From assembly GCA_023105745.1 (NCBI GenBank), contig JALGQZ010000001.1, positions 44,540,082 to 44,604,081 on the forward strand: a stretch of 64,000 nucleotides of DNA, given 5' to 3'. Shown here piece after piece: positions 42,781-55,142 of the stretch. Source of the DNA: Austropuccinia psidii (taxonomy: Eukaryota; Basidiomycota; Pucciniomycetes; Pucciniales; Sphaerophragmiaceae). The notes under the pieces are model-generated. The model worked only from the letters and a program-made list of their open reading frames with translations, was not told the origin of the DNA and ran no database searches. Numbering within the stretch: the first letter of the stretch is position 1; each line of letters starts with the position of its first letter. The position numbers and the translations under genes are program-made.

Positions 42781-45700
42781 GTAATCACACTTTGAGGACC
42801 TTACTGGAAATTTAATTAGTCAAAATTGTGTGTTACATTGGGATATTGAAGTGGTGGTGGTCTTCACTAAGGCAGCTGAGTAAGATATAAAGAGGTTTGT
42901 AAGCTGGGAGTAAGCCCTGTTATCTTAAATAATTTTTTTTTGATGATCAAGATCCCCTGGAGCTGAAGCATATCAATCAAAATAGTCATTTATGTCCTGC
43001 TTTTGTTATCAGGAATAGTATAAAACAGTTATTATTTTTCAGGTTCAAGACATAATGATATAATATATCAAAAATCTTTTAAAAAAGGAAATTTAGAGTT
43101 TTTTGCAGTGATTATTAATTCTGAATTATCTTTTTAAGCCTTGAAAATACAAGAATAGAATTTCCAAGTGGGTTGGTCATTTGAGAACCTGTAACAGTAA
43201 TTTTTTTAATCATATCTCTTCATAAATCTTTATAATTGATTTTTGGCTTGAAGATCTATTTTTTGAATATTATTTTCCAAAAGAAGATAAATCATGAGAA
43301 AACTCAAATAATATTCACAATTGGTTTTGTCTTTTGAATTTCTTTCATACTGCTTATTCAAACTGATTTTAACATTAAATTTTTGAGGCTTTAAATTAAT
43401 AATCTGCTTACAAAGATTGAAGAATCTGTTATAAATATGAGAAAAACAGCTCAAATGATCGATTGATTGCTTACTTTCAACTTCGGCTTATGTTTTTTAG
43501 TCTAATGTGATATTAATTTTGTTTTTTTCAGAATACTTCACAGCTCTGGAGCTTTATTTGAGAATTCTAATTCAGATTTGAAGCCATGAAAATGAATTCT
43601 ATGGCTAGTTTATCAAGATGGATTTGCAGCTTTCTGAAATTCATCTTTTTGACTAAAGAAGAAAATACCATAATTTAATAAATTCATATCATTCTAATCT
43701 ACATGAAACTAATAATAGAGGCCGTTTTGTGGCTAGAATTACATTTGAGAAGGATTTGAATTTATCTTCTGTATGCCATTATTGCTACCTGAAGTTTGAA
43801 ATATTTTATTCATTCATGAGGCTTTAATTTCCATATCTTCCACTTTTTAATAGTAAAATTATCATTTATTTAATTAATTCATCAAAATACTTAAGCCTTT
43901 TCCTTTAGTTATTATCCTTGTTCATTTTTTTCATAGTTAGATTAAGCTTTATTGCATATAGTACAGCCAATATTCCTTTATCATATCCCTGTCCAGAAAT
44001 AATTACCCTCAAAGTAATACCTATAATCCTTTGTATTGTGGCTCTATCTGGTCTATTACTAGCTGATTTGTTTAGAAATTCTGGGTTTTTAAAGATGTGA
44101 GATATTGAATTATGCATCGTTTATTATTGCTTTCAATAAAGAAGTACTGGAAAGAAAGATGGATTTGTCTCATATTGTATTAAATAAAATTTATTGTATG
44201 CATTACTTATTGGAAGACTAGGACATAAAGAATGCAATATATTTTCACTTATTGATACTGAGTTACTACTCTTTAGCTTTTGATTCTTTGAAGTTGATTA
44301 TATTCAATGCATCTCTAATTCTCATGAATCAAAAAATATTTTTTTTTGTGAATAAAGTGTATTATGGTTGATGTTTGATGATTAAATGCAATAATATTGA
44401 TTCATCTGATGGATTCAAGGTTTTTTCTAAACCATTCCATCATGATCTAGGTCTAATTAAGTATCATTTGAATTGTTATTGATAGTTATTTCTTTTATTA
44501 ATATTGAATGAAATGATTTTGAAGTATCTTAGGATGAAATAAATTTACTTATGAAGAACCATGCTATTATGAGATAAACTCAATTTATAAGAATAGGAAT
44601 TGAAATAGAGATTTCTATTGAAGGTTTGATCTCTTTTTGAAATCGAAAGAAGAAAGGTACTAACTTCTTGATGGGGATTTGAATAAGAGCATGGAAACAG
44701 TATTGTTGAAAAATATTAATCTTTACCATATTATTGGTTATTATGTGCTGAAAAGTAATTACTTAATTATCAGAATAATCATACATGATGAATAATTATC
44801 CTTTGATAATTGATTTGAAAATAACAGTTTTTCTTCTGAAAAGATAAATTAATATTAAAAAGATAAAATTATTTTCAAAGCCAAATAAGTCACATGAAAT
44901 CAATAAAAAATCAACTCTAAAGTTATTTGGGATTCATTTAGAAATAATTTTAATACAAAGTGACATGTTAATGGAGGATTGGAAGTCTTTCTTGTTGATG
45001 AAATGGTAGCGATAATATAGAAATTAGTTTTTCAAAAAAACTTACTGCTTTCCTAAAAAACATGACTGTCATAGAAAATACGATAATCCACATATTGAAA
45101 GTGACCATCGTACTATAAAAACCCAACCCCCAATTTAATCAAAAAAAGAAAAATAATTTTTTGTGCTATCAATTTCTGAAAAAATACATTTTTTAAGAAA
45201 ATTTAATACCAAATAAATGTACTTGAAGGGTTTCTTGTTTCAGATTTTTGATGAGAAGAAAATTATGTGGGAAAAGTTTGATTTAAAGAGAATGAATTTG
45301 AATTTTAATTTGATGAAAAGCCCAATTTGATATGAAAAGATCTGATTCTGATTAATTAAACTGAAAATAAATGTAAAAATGGTTGAAAATTAGAATTAAC
45401 ATGATTAAAATGAATTTGAAAGGGAAAGAATTTGTGAAATTATTAACTCGGAAGAAATCAATTTCAAAAAGAGTTGATTTGAAATATTTTGGAAATAGCC
45501 ATTTGAAAAAGAAATATGAAGAAATAATTTATTTTAGCGAATTGAAATTAAGCTCGTTGGAAAATACAAAAAGAAAGGAACTCAAATTGAAATAAAATTT
45601 TACTTTTTTTTATTAAAAATCTTTTCTTCATTTCCTCAATTGAAAATCTCAGATTCCTCATTTTTCTTGTGCTTGCACAAATTCAAATGGAATGAACATT

Positions 45701-46750
45701 TTAAAATCAGTTCTTTTTGAAAAACTATCTTTCCAAATTCCAAGTAAAAGAATTTATGAGGATAAAAATTCATTCATTATTTTTTCTTTCTGATCTTTGA
45801 TCAGTTGGGTTGAAATTTTCTAGCATATTATGTTTTTCAACTGGGTCAATAACAAATATATTTACCTATAAAAAATCTGTGTATAGATTGAAAAATGACT
45901 TCAATTTATGGTTATTTCACAAACCAAATAAAAAAGACGCATTTCAACTGACGCAAACCATATGGAAAGCCTTTACTTGTAATCTATCAAAGAATTTCCC
46001 CAAATACCTTTGTGGCAAGCGTTGGACCAGCTGGGGGAATGTCATTATAGAAAGATTTCTGTGATAAAAAGAGGTCAGATGACTTTTTTCAGTCCTTTGA
46101 AAACCTTTTTATCAGATACAAAATGTCTTTATCACACATAGGTAAGATTTATGCGAACTAATACTTAATAAGATAGAGTCATGTTTAGCTAGAATATGCA
46201 CTCTTGGGTTAATGTTCCGGGTCTAATTAATAGAGCTAAAGATGTTGCTTTAAAGTGAGTAGAGCAGAGTAAGACGAAAAGGCAATAATTCTGAACATAC
46301 TGGCTTATTTATAATATACCTAAACAATAATATAGTTTTCTTTAAACTGTTGCTTACGTTGAGTCTGCTGAGATACTTGAGAAATTAGTTAAAGAAAGAG
46401 ACAAAAGAATTGCATATTTGTTAGATGAAACATACACATGAAGAATAAACAAACTAGTTTTGTTTGATAGACACAATAAATCACAGTTTAATCTCTGCGA
46501 GTGATAATGAAAAGATATTTGATAGGGTTACTATTAGAGTTAGTAGTACAAACGAGGTTTTGAGAAATAAGAATGGATTAGTTGAAGTTGATGAAGAGAC
46601 GGATTCTATGAGAAAAGAGAGTCCTTTGTGAAAAAGGAGATGCTTAAGAAGCCTATAATGTAATGATCTGCTGTGGAAGCATGACAGAATTGGGATTTTA
46701 TACACAGCTTTTTTTATCACATTTTTGATACTTCACCAAATTTCTAAAAT
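42781..46750. other. Long AT-rich stretch, no recognisable gene
   Basis: About 4 kb of AT-rich DNA with only short open frames (43230-43454, 43905-44117, 45383-45595, 45810-46064, 46481-46720), none with a motif I recognise. No RNA gene and no paired terminal repeats are seen. It may hold decayed host or transposon sequence. Confidence 0.55.
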
Positions 46751-46755
46751 TTCAC

Positions 46756-46875
46756 AGCTTCGGGACCCACGTTTTGTTAGGGAATTTTCTGTCCCGACCC
46801 CTCAGGGGGCTCCTACAGCCTTCGTGACCCGCAGAATGAATCCCACTGTCTGTAGGGAGGTTCAAAGTAATTTTT
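46756..46875. repeat. GC-rich block with stacked inverted repeats
   Basis: In an AT-rich setting this ~120-bp block has three nested or adjacent inverted repeats: CGGGAC/GTCCCG (about 46761-46796), CCCCT/GGGG (46799-46809) and CTCCTACAG/CTGTAGGGAG (46812-46861, one unpaired base). It borders a diverged LTR and may be its 5' end. Confidence 0.5.
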
Positions 46876-47970
46876 GACACCCCAGGGCCCAAATGGCCAT
46901 AACCCCGGGGAATCCAAAAATGGGCATAAGTTATATTGCTACCTCTCAGCCAACCATAAACCTCCAAAACTCTAAGTATCCTCCAGGCTTGAATTACACT
47001 AAGGGGAAATATGCCTTACTGATTGACCATCACTCCCAAACTCTCAAGAAAACCTTATCATTAAAATGAATCATTTTTCCATTTTGTTTCAGTCCTGGAC
47101 ACCCAAATCCCTTAAAATAAGCATAATATCATGATTCCACATCTTTCTGGGTTAATCATCCTCTTCCACTCTTATCTTCTCATTCTTCAACTATGGAAAT
47201 TCTTTCAAAAATAACTACTTTGAGAGATCAAGTGAAAGTGTCAATAGTTGAAGTCAATCAATACAGGACTCTCACTTCATTCAGACTTTTTCATTGAGAA
47301 TGCCATATCCCCTCAGCTTAATCCTGTTCATGGATCTTCAATACAATGGAAAAAAATGATACAAGATAGGTTTTCAAGGTAAAAAAGCTCATTAAATAAT
47401 GATCAGCTCAATTCAGCCATACAAACTACATTAAAATAAACCTGTATGGTATTGAACCTTTTGGTCAATTGCAATACATCTAGTTAATTTCCGAATCTTT
47501 GAAAGGTATTTTCCCCAAATAATTCAATAAAGCTGTGTTTTCAACCTGAAAGGATAAGATTTTCACCTTTTCACATAAAGTAACCACTCCTTTATTCCCT
47601 GGGGACATTTACACATTTAATTAATCTACTGGATTTATTTCTATAGTTTATTTTGTTTTATCTTTTGATATTGAATACTGATAATATTAGTCAAGTCATT
47701 TTCACCCTTTTCTTGCCTTGTCATTGGATATTGGTAGTCATATCCCTCCTAATTTATCAATGCCCTCTTAGCAGGTTTGAAAAATGACATAAGGATATGC
47801 TTGGTTGCTCTTTGGCCATTTTCTCCTTTCTTCTTACTATCTATAGACCGCATCCTTGTTAAAGAAATAGAATCCATATTTTTTTCTTCAATTATTTTGA
47901 GTCCATCCAAGTGAGTTTCTATCCACTAAGCTCCAGGCAACTCTTGTTTTCACCAAGAGGCCCTGTGACA
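46876..47970 (+). mobile_element. Diverged type III-related LTR, plus orientation
   Basis: The 3' half (about 47400-47970) is clearly similar to the reverse complement of copy A (1-700), with the same order of segments, and it ends GGCCCTGTGACA as expected. The 5' boundary is uncertain. No internal gene follows within 250 bp. Confidence 0.6.
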
Positions 47971-48228
47971 TTTAATAATGAAATACCAAAATTACAGCTT
48001 ATTCATACATATTTTAATACTTAAGCCATCCCCAAATTGGGTACTGATAAGTTTGATCATCTTAAATAAAAATCCATGTTTTAAATGTTTCACAAGGGAT
48101 TCAATTATAAATATCCTTCAAAAAGTAAGTGGGATGAGATCACTCACCTCCAAATTGGTATATTTTTGCTCCTCATGATTTCAATCTTAATCATTACCCT
48201 GAAGATGAATTTTTTTTGGTAGGAATTA

Positions 48229-50196
48229 TGTGAGCCTTTGACATATGACCATATATCCAAAAAGGCCACAGCAAAATTTCCGTAATAATTATCTCAAAGA
48301 CTAGTAAAAATACCATAAATAAGTACAAGCTCTAAATTAAATCATAATATAATGGGTAAACTTGTGAAATAAATTACACCATTAGGTTCATAATGGTAAG
48401 ATACACATATGTCATTTTTATGGCATATCTGAAAAGTCAATAATTACTGAAGTATAAGTAATAATACCTTAGAAAAGGTATAAAACCTTATTTAACTCAG
48501 AAGCCGGCCAAGCATCATGTGAAATAAGTTGTACCATTGAATTCTTCATAAACCTCCACATATAAAACAATTATAAAGCTATTCTCTAAAGTCAATACTT
48601 AAGCAATTAAGCTGAATATATGCACTTTTTTGGTCAATGAATATATTCAGGGTTTTTAGCTAATATCTCTTGAAATATGCAAGATAGAGAGATAAACGAA
48701 AAATGAAGTCACCATTTAATTACTGTGAAAAAACAGATATAGACTTTATTTCACAGGCTATAAACAAGGTTAAAACTTGTAATGGATTATTGAATAAAAT
48801 CAATGGATCTGTTGACCACTTTGTTGTGAAAGTGGTCCAAGCTTAAAAACAAGTAGAAAGTAAGATTCTACTAGCTCATATGGGAAGAATGATGGAATTT
48901 TTTATAATAATATTCAAGGTATAACCCCTTGAAATTATGGTTTGAAATTCAAAATATTAAGATTTGACAGAAAAGATGAGTTACAAGAAAAATCATCAAA
49001 CATAGAGTTTTTATGATGTAATGTAATTCTCTTGACAGTTTAATAAGGAAATAACAAGCTATCAAAATCCACTCTCAGAAGAGCTTTAGCGTGTATAACT
49101 CAAAAGGCATTAATGATCAAAGTTTAAGCTTAAATTTGATCATTTAAGATCAATCACTGTACTCTTATTTTAAGTTCAACAGTTATATAAGTGATAGAAC
49201 TTGTGAATACTATTACATTAGGATTAATACTAATAAAATTCACAAAGATAAGGCTTCTTCCAAGCCTATGATGTAATCAAACTTAGAGTTACAGTGATGA
49301 CTCTAAATAGTGGCGTAATAGGGAGATAAGATGGTTTGATCATGATTTAATCATCACTAAACCTTAAAATACTGATCATTTCCAGTGGATACCATTAGAA
49401 CATGTCTACTAGAAGCCTACTGGACTTCAGAAGGGAGGTATTACTATAAATAGAGCTCTTTTTAATCTATTTTCCCCTCATATGCATCAAAACATTGAAA
49501 AAATTAAATCAAAAAGGTAAAATCTTTATTCTTTATATATAAATCTTTTATATTATTAAAGACCAAAGGCAATCCTATTATAATCATCATTTTTAACGCA
49601 ATTACTTCAATTGTTCTACTGTTTTGCTATATTTCTCTTAAAAATCTCAAATCTACGTAAAATCAGGGAAATTTGTAATTTCACTTATTTTTAATTGTAA
49701 ATACAATTTAAATAAGTTGTATTTATATTATTTGGAATAAATTTATTGAGAATTATTATACTAAGTGTCAAAAGTAGGTTATTTTCTCTTATTATAATAA
49801 TTTCTCTTTATTATTGCTTTTAATAATTCTTTAATTAATATAAATAGTGTTTATATTAATTCATAACTATAATATTAGTAGTATTATTGTTATTAATTGT
49901 TTTTTATTAATAAAAAGCAATATTTTACGCCTTTATAATTTGTTGGTAACAATAAGAAAATGCTCTAAAGTATATTAATTATTATATATTGATATATTTA
50001 TTTATTATATTATTTTTTTATATAAATCATATTATTATATATATTTAATACTATAATTACTTTTTACACCTTAATTATAATAATTCTTTATTATTAGAAT
50101 TTTTTTATCTTATTTACTTTATTTATAAGGATATTCAGAGTAAAATAAGTAAAACATTTGTAATTTTTACTTATTTTTTCATAGTCAAACCTTACA
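48229..50196 (+). mobile_element. Solo LTR, type VI, TSD AATTA
   Basis: This 1968-bp LTR starts TGTGAGCC and ends CCTTACA, the same ends as type I and V LTRs, with a TTTCATAGTCAAAC segment before the end. It is flanked by AATTA on both sides (48224-48228 and 50197-50201). No internal sequence follows, so it is a solo LTR. Confidence 0.83.
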
Positions 50197-50201
50197 AATT
50201 A

Positions 50202-51977
50202 TATTTGGCTTGGTACCAAGAAGAACATCTAGTTAAACATAGAAAAGACACTCTTTTCAGCTTTTCAGAATTTTTTGATGCCTTTTTTTATCTTTGCATA
50301 TATATTTTCACCAGTATCATTTTTTATTCTTTAGCTAAGTCATATTTTTTTATTATGTTTTCCAATGATCTCTCATACTTGTAGCTGTAAGATGAATCCT
50401 GTTGGATGAATAAACTATGACTTCAAATTCCATCCATTGGAATCCATTTTTGTTTCCTGAGGGAGGCTTCTCAGCTGGAGGTAAATCTATTTCTCCAAAG
50501 AGTAAATTGTAATTTGATTTGATCTGAAGGAAATTGATTATATATAGATTATAAAAATTATCTAAATATCCTGAATTATGTGCAAGGGCTGTAACTTTTT
50601 TATATTGGATGATTTGGTGGTTTTTCTGACAGGAAAACTTCAATGAGATCTAGGAGGCAAAAAGAATGTTTTTTCCAAGGTCATTTTTGAGATTAAAATT
50701 TAACATTCCAACCCAAAATTATTTATAGTGATAAATTAAGAATGAATCTGGAATTAATTTGGTTCTTTTATACTACTTTGATATTTTAATTTGGAAACAG
50801 AATGGAGAACAGGAGGATTATTTAGAGGCCTGTAGAGCCAGACAAAAAAAAGCAGGATATCTTGATTAGGTTTCAAATATGAAATTCTTTATTTTCACTA
50901 GGATAAAGTTTAAAGAGGATCCCTTGTCATCCAGCTGAGAAAGGGGCCTCATTTGAAATAACTGGGTCCTAATTGTTTAAGTTATCCAATATACTGCATT
51001 GGAAAAGGTGGTTTCTGGACGCTTGAGACACCCTAAGATCAATATAGCTTTTATCAGATAAACAAAATACTCCTTGATATTATTATAATAAACTGTTATA
51101 GTTATTATTCTTGTAGATATTCAATTTAAATTATATTCATAGTGAAACTCTGATTCTATCATAATAAATTATTTTTTGTATTCATGATTGATTTGAATCT
51201 TTGTTTTACTGTTCAAGAAGTAGTCTTTTTCTTTTTTATGCCAATATTTATGTGTATTCCTAATTTATGGGAATAATATATATCAAGCTGGTAATTGAAT
51301 ATAGGTATTTAACTTTACTTAATAAGGAATTAATGTAAGAATATTCAAAATAAACTATGATAAATCTCCCTTGTTTCTATATTTCATTAATATATATAAG
51401 GCAGAAGATATATCTTGACCAAATTGTCAATTCAGAAAAGTAATTTCAAGTTTGGTGTTAATCTTATTTTGTTTATTCTAAAATCTCTAACAAGAATAAT
51501 TCTATCTATAAAGGAATGAGTGCATAATATTATTTCTAAAATCAAATTAATAAGTATAATACCCTCACAATGGTTTGCCTCCCGTTTTTCATTCAAAAGA
51601 TACTTAGGTAGTTCATAAAAATATCTATCCTTTAAAAAATTCAAAATTTGAAATTAAAAATAAATTCAGTGATTTTTTTTGAAACTTGTATTCTCTAACT
51701 TTCTATTTCTAACTTGAAATAAAATGTGTCATTTACTAGATTTAATTTCTCTCTAGCATATTTTTCAAAAAGAACTTGTTGAAAATAAAACAAATTTTAA
51801 TTTAAAAATTTAAGAAAAGAAAACCAAAAAAGAAAATTGTTGTTTCATCAAAAATAGGATTAAAAGAGGTTCAGCTCTTGAGACCTTTAAATTATTTCTT
51901 TGTAAAATAGTTTTTTTTAAATAATCTTGAGATTTATTTGAAAAATCTGTGAAATATTGAATAGAGGAGACATACAA
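50202..51977. other. AT-rich stretch, no secure gene
   Basis: One open frame on the minus strand (50353-50643) ends with a stretch that looks less random than its surroundings (GEIDLPPAEKPPSGNKNG, WMEFEVIVYSSN). I do not recognise it and see no start or splice context. The rest is AT-rich without features. Confidence 0.45.
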
Positions 51978-53413
51978 TGTCAAGCTGAGTCTATGATGAA
52001 GCTTTAAGAGGACTAATTAAAGCTTTAAATATGACTGTGACATGGTTATAAATATTAAAAATAAGGGTATTTGAAGTATAATAATAGTTTATCATAAATA
52101 TAAAAGGGTTTTACTATTGAAGAATAGTGGTGGTGAGTGCTGTTGAAAACCCTGGTTGCAGCTTTACCTGTTGGTTACAATAATAAAGACTACAATACTT
52201 AAGATGAGAAGTATACCTGTTTATTTTCCAATAGTAGAACTGTTTTTTACAGTTATACTACATAGGAATTCAAGATCAGGATGAGGAAATCTTTTCTGGC
52301 TCTGAATAGGCCCCTTTTTATCCTGAAATAGGGTGGAAAGGCTGCTAGACCTTTCCATGTTGAGGAAGTGAAGATTTTTCACTCTCTAAGACAGGCTTGT
52401 GGTTTGCAAAAGGCCTGTATAGACATTATTGCACTCAGATGTGGTTTTGAATCCACATCTGGGCAGTTTTGACCAATACAGGCTGAAGATTTTCATCTGG
52501 GGACCACCCAGCTTGATTCTGACGTGTATGACGCATAGGATGCTGTACAGAACCTGTATGGGACCCCAGTATTGAATGAACTATGAGGTATTGAAGTAAG
52601 AACAATCTTCTTTGTCAGTTTGACACCTCATAATCATGGTTATGGGATATTATCCCATGGTAAGGCTGTATTGGCCAAACTGTGGGATATTGACCTTAAA
52701 GCCGCCATAACTTTGTCAGTTCTTGAAATATCAGCCTCAAAACTGGTTTGGTGTGTAGCCCTGTATGTGATCTACACAATGGTATCTTATTTGGTATGGC
52801 TATCATTCAATATGGCAAAGTTATCTCATGTACAAGATTTTTGTAAATATGTGTGTTTTAGGCAAAAAGCTGTATTGGGCTTGTTTGCCTCATACCCTTT
52901 GTTGTAGGTGAGATATAGGAAAATTAATGGCACAATCAGATAGCCCTGATTGTGCTCTTTCCAAAAAGACCCCAATTTAAGTATCTTACACTAAAACTGT
53001 AGACGTTAGATGAGAGGTGAATATTTTATTCACCCTTATTTGGCCTGAATTTGACCATAACTTCTGTAATACTGGTGCTAGCTCCGTTTGGTTGGTACCG
53101 TTGGATATCCCTTGCTTAGAGGTTCCTTTTTCATACCAATTTGATGGGGTTAGGCGTCTTACTCTGTATTTCAGATGAGAGGTGAAAATTAAGGCTTCTG
53201 CTCAGCAACAGCTTGGAGCAGGAATAACTTTGTTATTCTTTTTCCTATGATTATGGGCTTGTATATGTGGAAAGAAGTGAGTTTCCTCTTTCTTTTGATA
53301 CCTTTTGAGCAGATTTGGCTCAGCTCCATGTTTTGGTGGTATCTTGGCTATACCATTGGTTTATGGTATTTGGCGGTCATGCTTGTGCTCTGGTTTTGAG
53401 TCACAGGCTGACA
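51978..53413 (-). repeat. 3' LTR of Element IV (type IV LTR)
   Basis: This 1436-bp LTR begins TGTCAAGC and ends GGCTGACA on the plus strand. The ends were set from the solo copy at 1316-2744, which has a perfect target duplication. Confidence 0.88.
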
Positions 53414-53428
53414 TACCCTCCCTCTAAG
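53414..53428 (-). promoter_or_regulatory. Polypurine tract of Element IV
   Basis: On the minus strand AGAGGGAGGGTA directly precedes the 3' LTR start TGTCAGCC. Confidence 0.78.
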
Positions 53429-53437
53429 AAAGGCTCA

Positions 53438-53917
53438 TCATTTATGAGACTGTTCAGTCCTCCTAGAGGCTCTGAATCTTCTTAAATGAAGGCTACAATC
53501 TGGTATGGCATCCTCTGCCAACCATTTGTCTTTATCAGCTGTTTTGTTCTTGAATCTGACTAAGTATTGTCTCTGATCCCTACCATTAAGCCTGATCTTC
53601 CTGGTCCTGATGATTTTATACGCTGGTCCAGGGGAGTCTTCCACCTCCAGTATTTCTGGTGGTGTGGTGTTCTTCTTCCTGGAGGGCAATTTACCCTCCT
53701 CTGTTTGGAAGTATGGTTTGACCAAACTCACTGGAAACACTGGGTGTTTCCTGGAGAACTCCTCTGTGAGTTTGAACTCCAATGCATTCTTCCCTATCAG
53801 ATTAATACTAGTAAAGGGCCCTACAAATGAGTCTCTCATCTTCTTAGGTCCTTTGAGATTACTATATCTTAGTGTAGACACCAGCACCTGGTCCCCTTCT
53901 TTGAAGTCAGGTTCCAT
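53438..53917 (-). pseudogene. Integrase tail with chromodomain, Element IV
   Basis: It opens with FKEGDQVLVSTLRYSNLKGP and MRDSFVGPF, then KHPVFPVSLVKPY. A chromodomain-like segment follows: IIRTRKIRLNGRDQRQYLVR, FKNKTADKDKWLAEDAI. It is the same layout as Element I and closely related in sequence. It lies in a different frame from the integrase core to its right (break near 53950). Confidence 0.85.
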
Positions 53918-53981
53918 GTGTGACTTGTCCCACCTCTGCTTATTATACTCCTTTGCCTCAGCTATGCATTTGGCAGCTGTG

Positions 53982-55142
53982 TCACAAGCCCTCTTTCACA
54001 TTTCGTGGAAGTCTTTGGCTGTGAAGTGGATTATTAGAAGATTTTTCTTCAAGTGTTCCACAGGTAAAAGGGGGTTTCCACCCTTTCTCTACCAGTGCAG
54101 GTGTTTTTCCTGTGGTAGAGTGCTGACTTTTATTACAAGACAGCTGGACTGCTGGTAGAAGGGTAACCCAGTCATGGGTGTATCCTTCATGGTCCTTGTA
54201 TTCCATGCCATAGGCACAGAACCTTCTGAGGATGTCCTCCATTGTCTGGATCATCCTTTCAGCTAGCCCATCTGTTTGTGGATGGTATGATGTGGAAAGT
54301 GCAAGCTTGGTCCCAAGCAGGTCATACAAGTTGTTCCAAAATTCAGATGTGAATTTTGGGTCCCTATCACTAATGATGATTTTAGGGACTCCACAGGTAG
54401 ATATGATGTTATTCCAGAATGACAGAGAAGTATCCATAGCTGTGTCCTCCTTATGGCATGGTAGACACCTCATACTCTTGCTGAACCTATCAACTATGAT
54501 TAAACAGGCATTGTAGTTTTCTTTGCCTCCTGGGACACGTCCTGTAACCCAGTCCATATTGATGGTTTCCCATGCGTGTTTGGGTTCTTCTATATGTTGA
54601 AGTAATCAATACTTCTTCCCATGTTTCCTATTTGCCTTCTGGCATATTTCACAAGTGTTGATGTATTCACTCAACTCTTGTTCCCACTTGGGCCACCAAG
54701 CTGTGCTTGCTACCCTCTCTTTGGTCCTGTCTTCGCTCATGTGTCCCATGTAGGGGCAGTCATGGCATTTTTGCAGGATCAGAGAGATGTGGTCCCTGTC
54801 TACAACTGTGAGTGCACTTGTGTGTTTTGCTCTGTGGTAGAGCAGGCCATCTATAAGGAATAACTTATTATCCTTAGAGGCCCTCAACCAGGGTTCTTCC
54901 AGCTGGGATTCCAGCTCTGGACTCTTGTACTTTTGTTGAAGGAGCTGCAGTAATATGCTACACTGTTGGTGTTTGGCATGAGACTTTAGTACTGCACTAA
55001 AGAATTTGTTGTGCAGTTCTGAGGAACTTCTTCCCAGTATGGGAGTTTCTGTCCATTCTGAATCAGTGTTTCCATTGTCCAGGGTACCACTTCCTGGTGC
55101 CCATTCAGAGAATCTGAAGCTCTTCTTCCTATCTATCTCCAT
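53982..55142 (-). pseudogene. Integrase core and H2C2 finger of Element IV
   Basis: The zinc finger reads QKCHDCPYMGHMSEDRTKE and CEICQKANRKH (about 54780-54610). The core reads [21 protein letters not shown] and [13 protein letters not shown], so all three acidic residues are present. One stop lies between finger and core (54605-54607). It overlaps the RNase H ORF by about 10 bp in another frame. The conserved antisense open frame 53610-54158 is a shadow of this region. Confidence 0.87.

Noticed and set aside
43905..44117. Opposed open frames near 43905-44117, possible small membrane protein
   Set aside because: Both strands are open over the same bases, with no homology and no sign which, if any, is coding.
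45810..46064. Plus-strand ORF of 84 codons
   Set aside because: No domain, no upstream promoter or related copy; surrounded by AT-rich sequence with stops.
50353..50643. Minus-strand ORF with a proline-containing, less random C-terminus
   Set aside because: Not recognised; no ATG context, splice evidence or neighbouring exons. Left as an unannotated stretch.
53610..54158. Plus-strand ORF of 182 codons
   Set aside because: Antisense to the integrase and chromodomain of Element IV; no independent motif.
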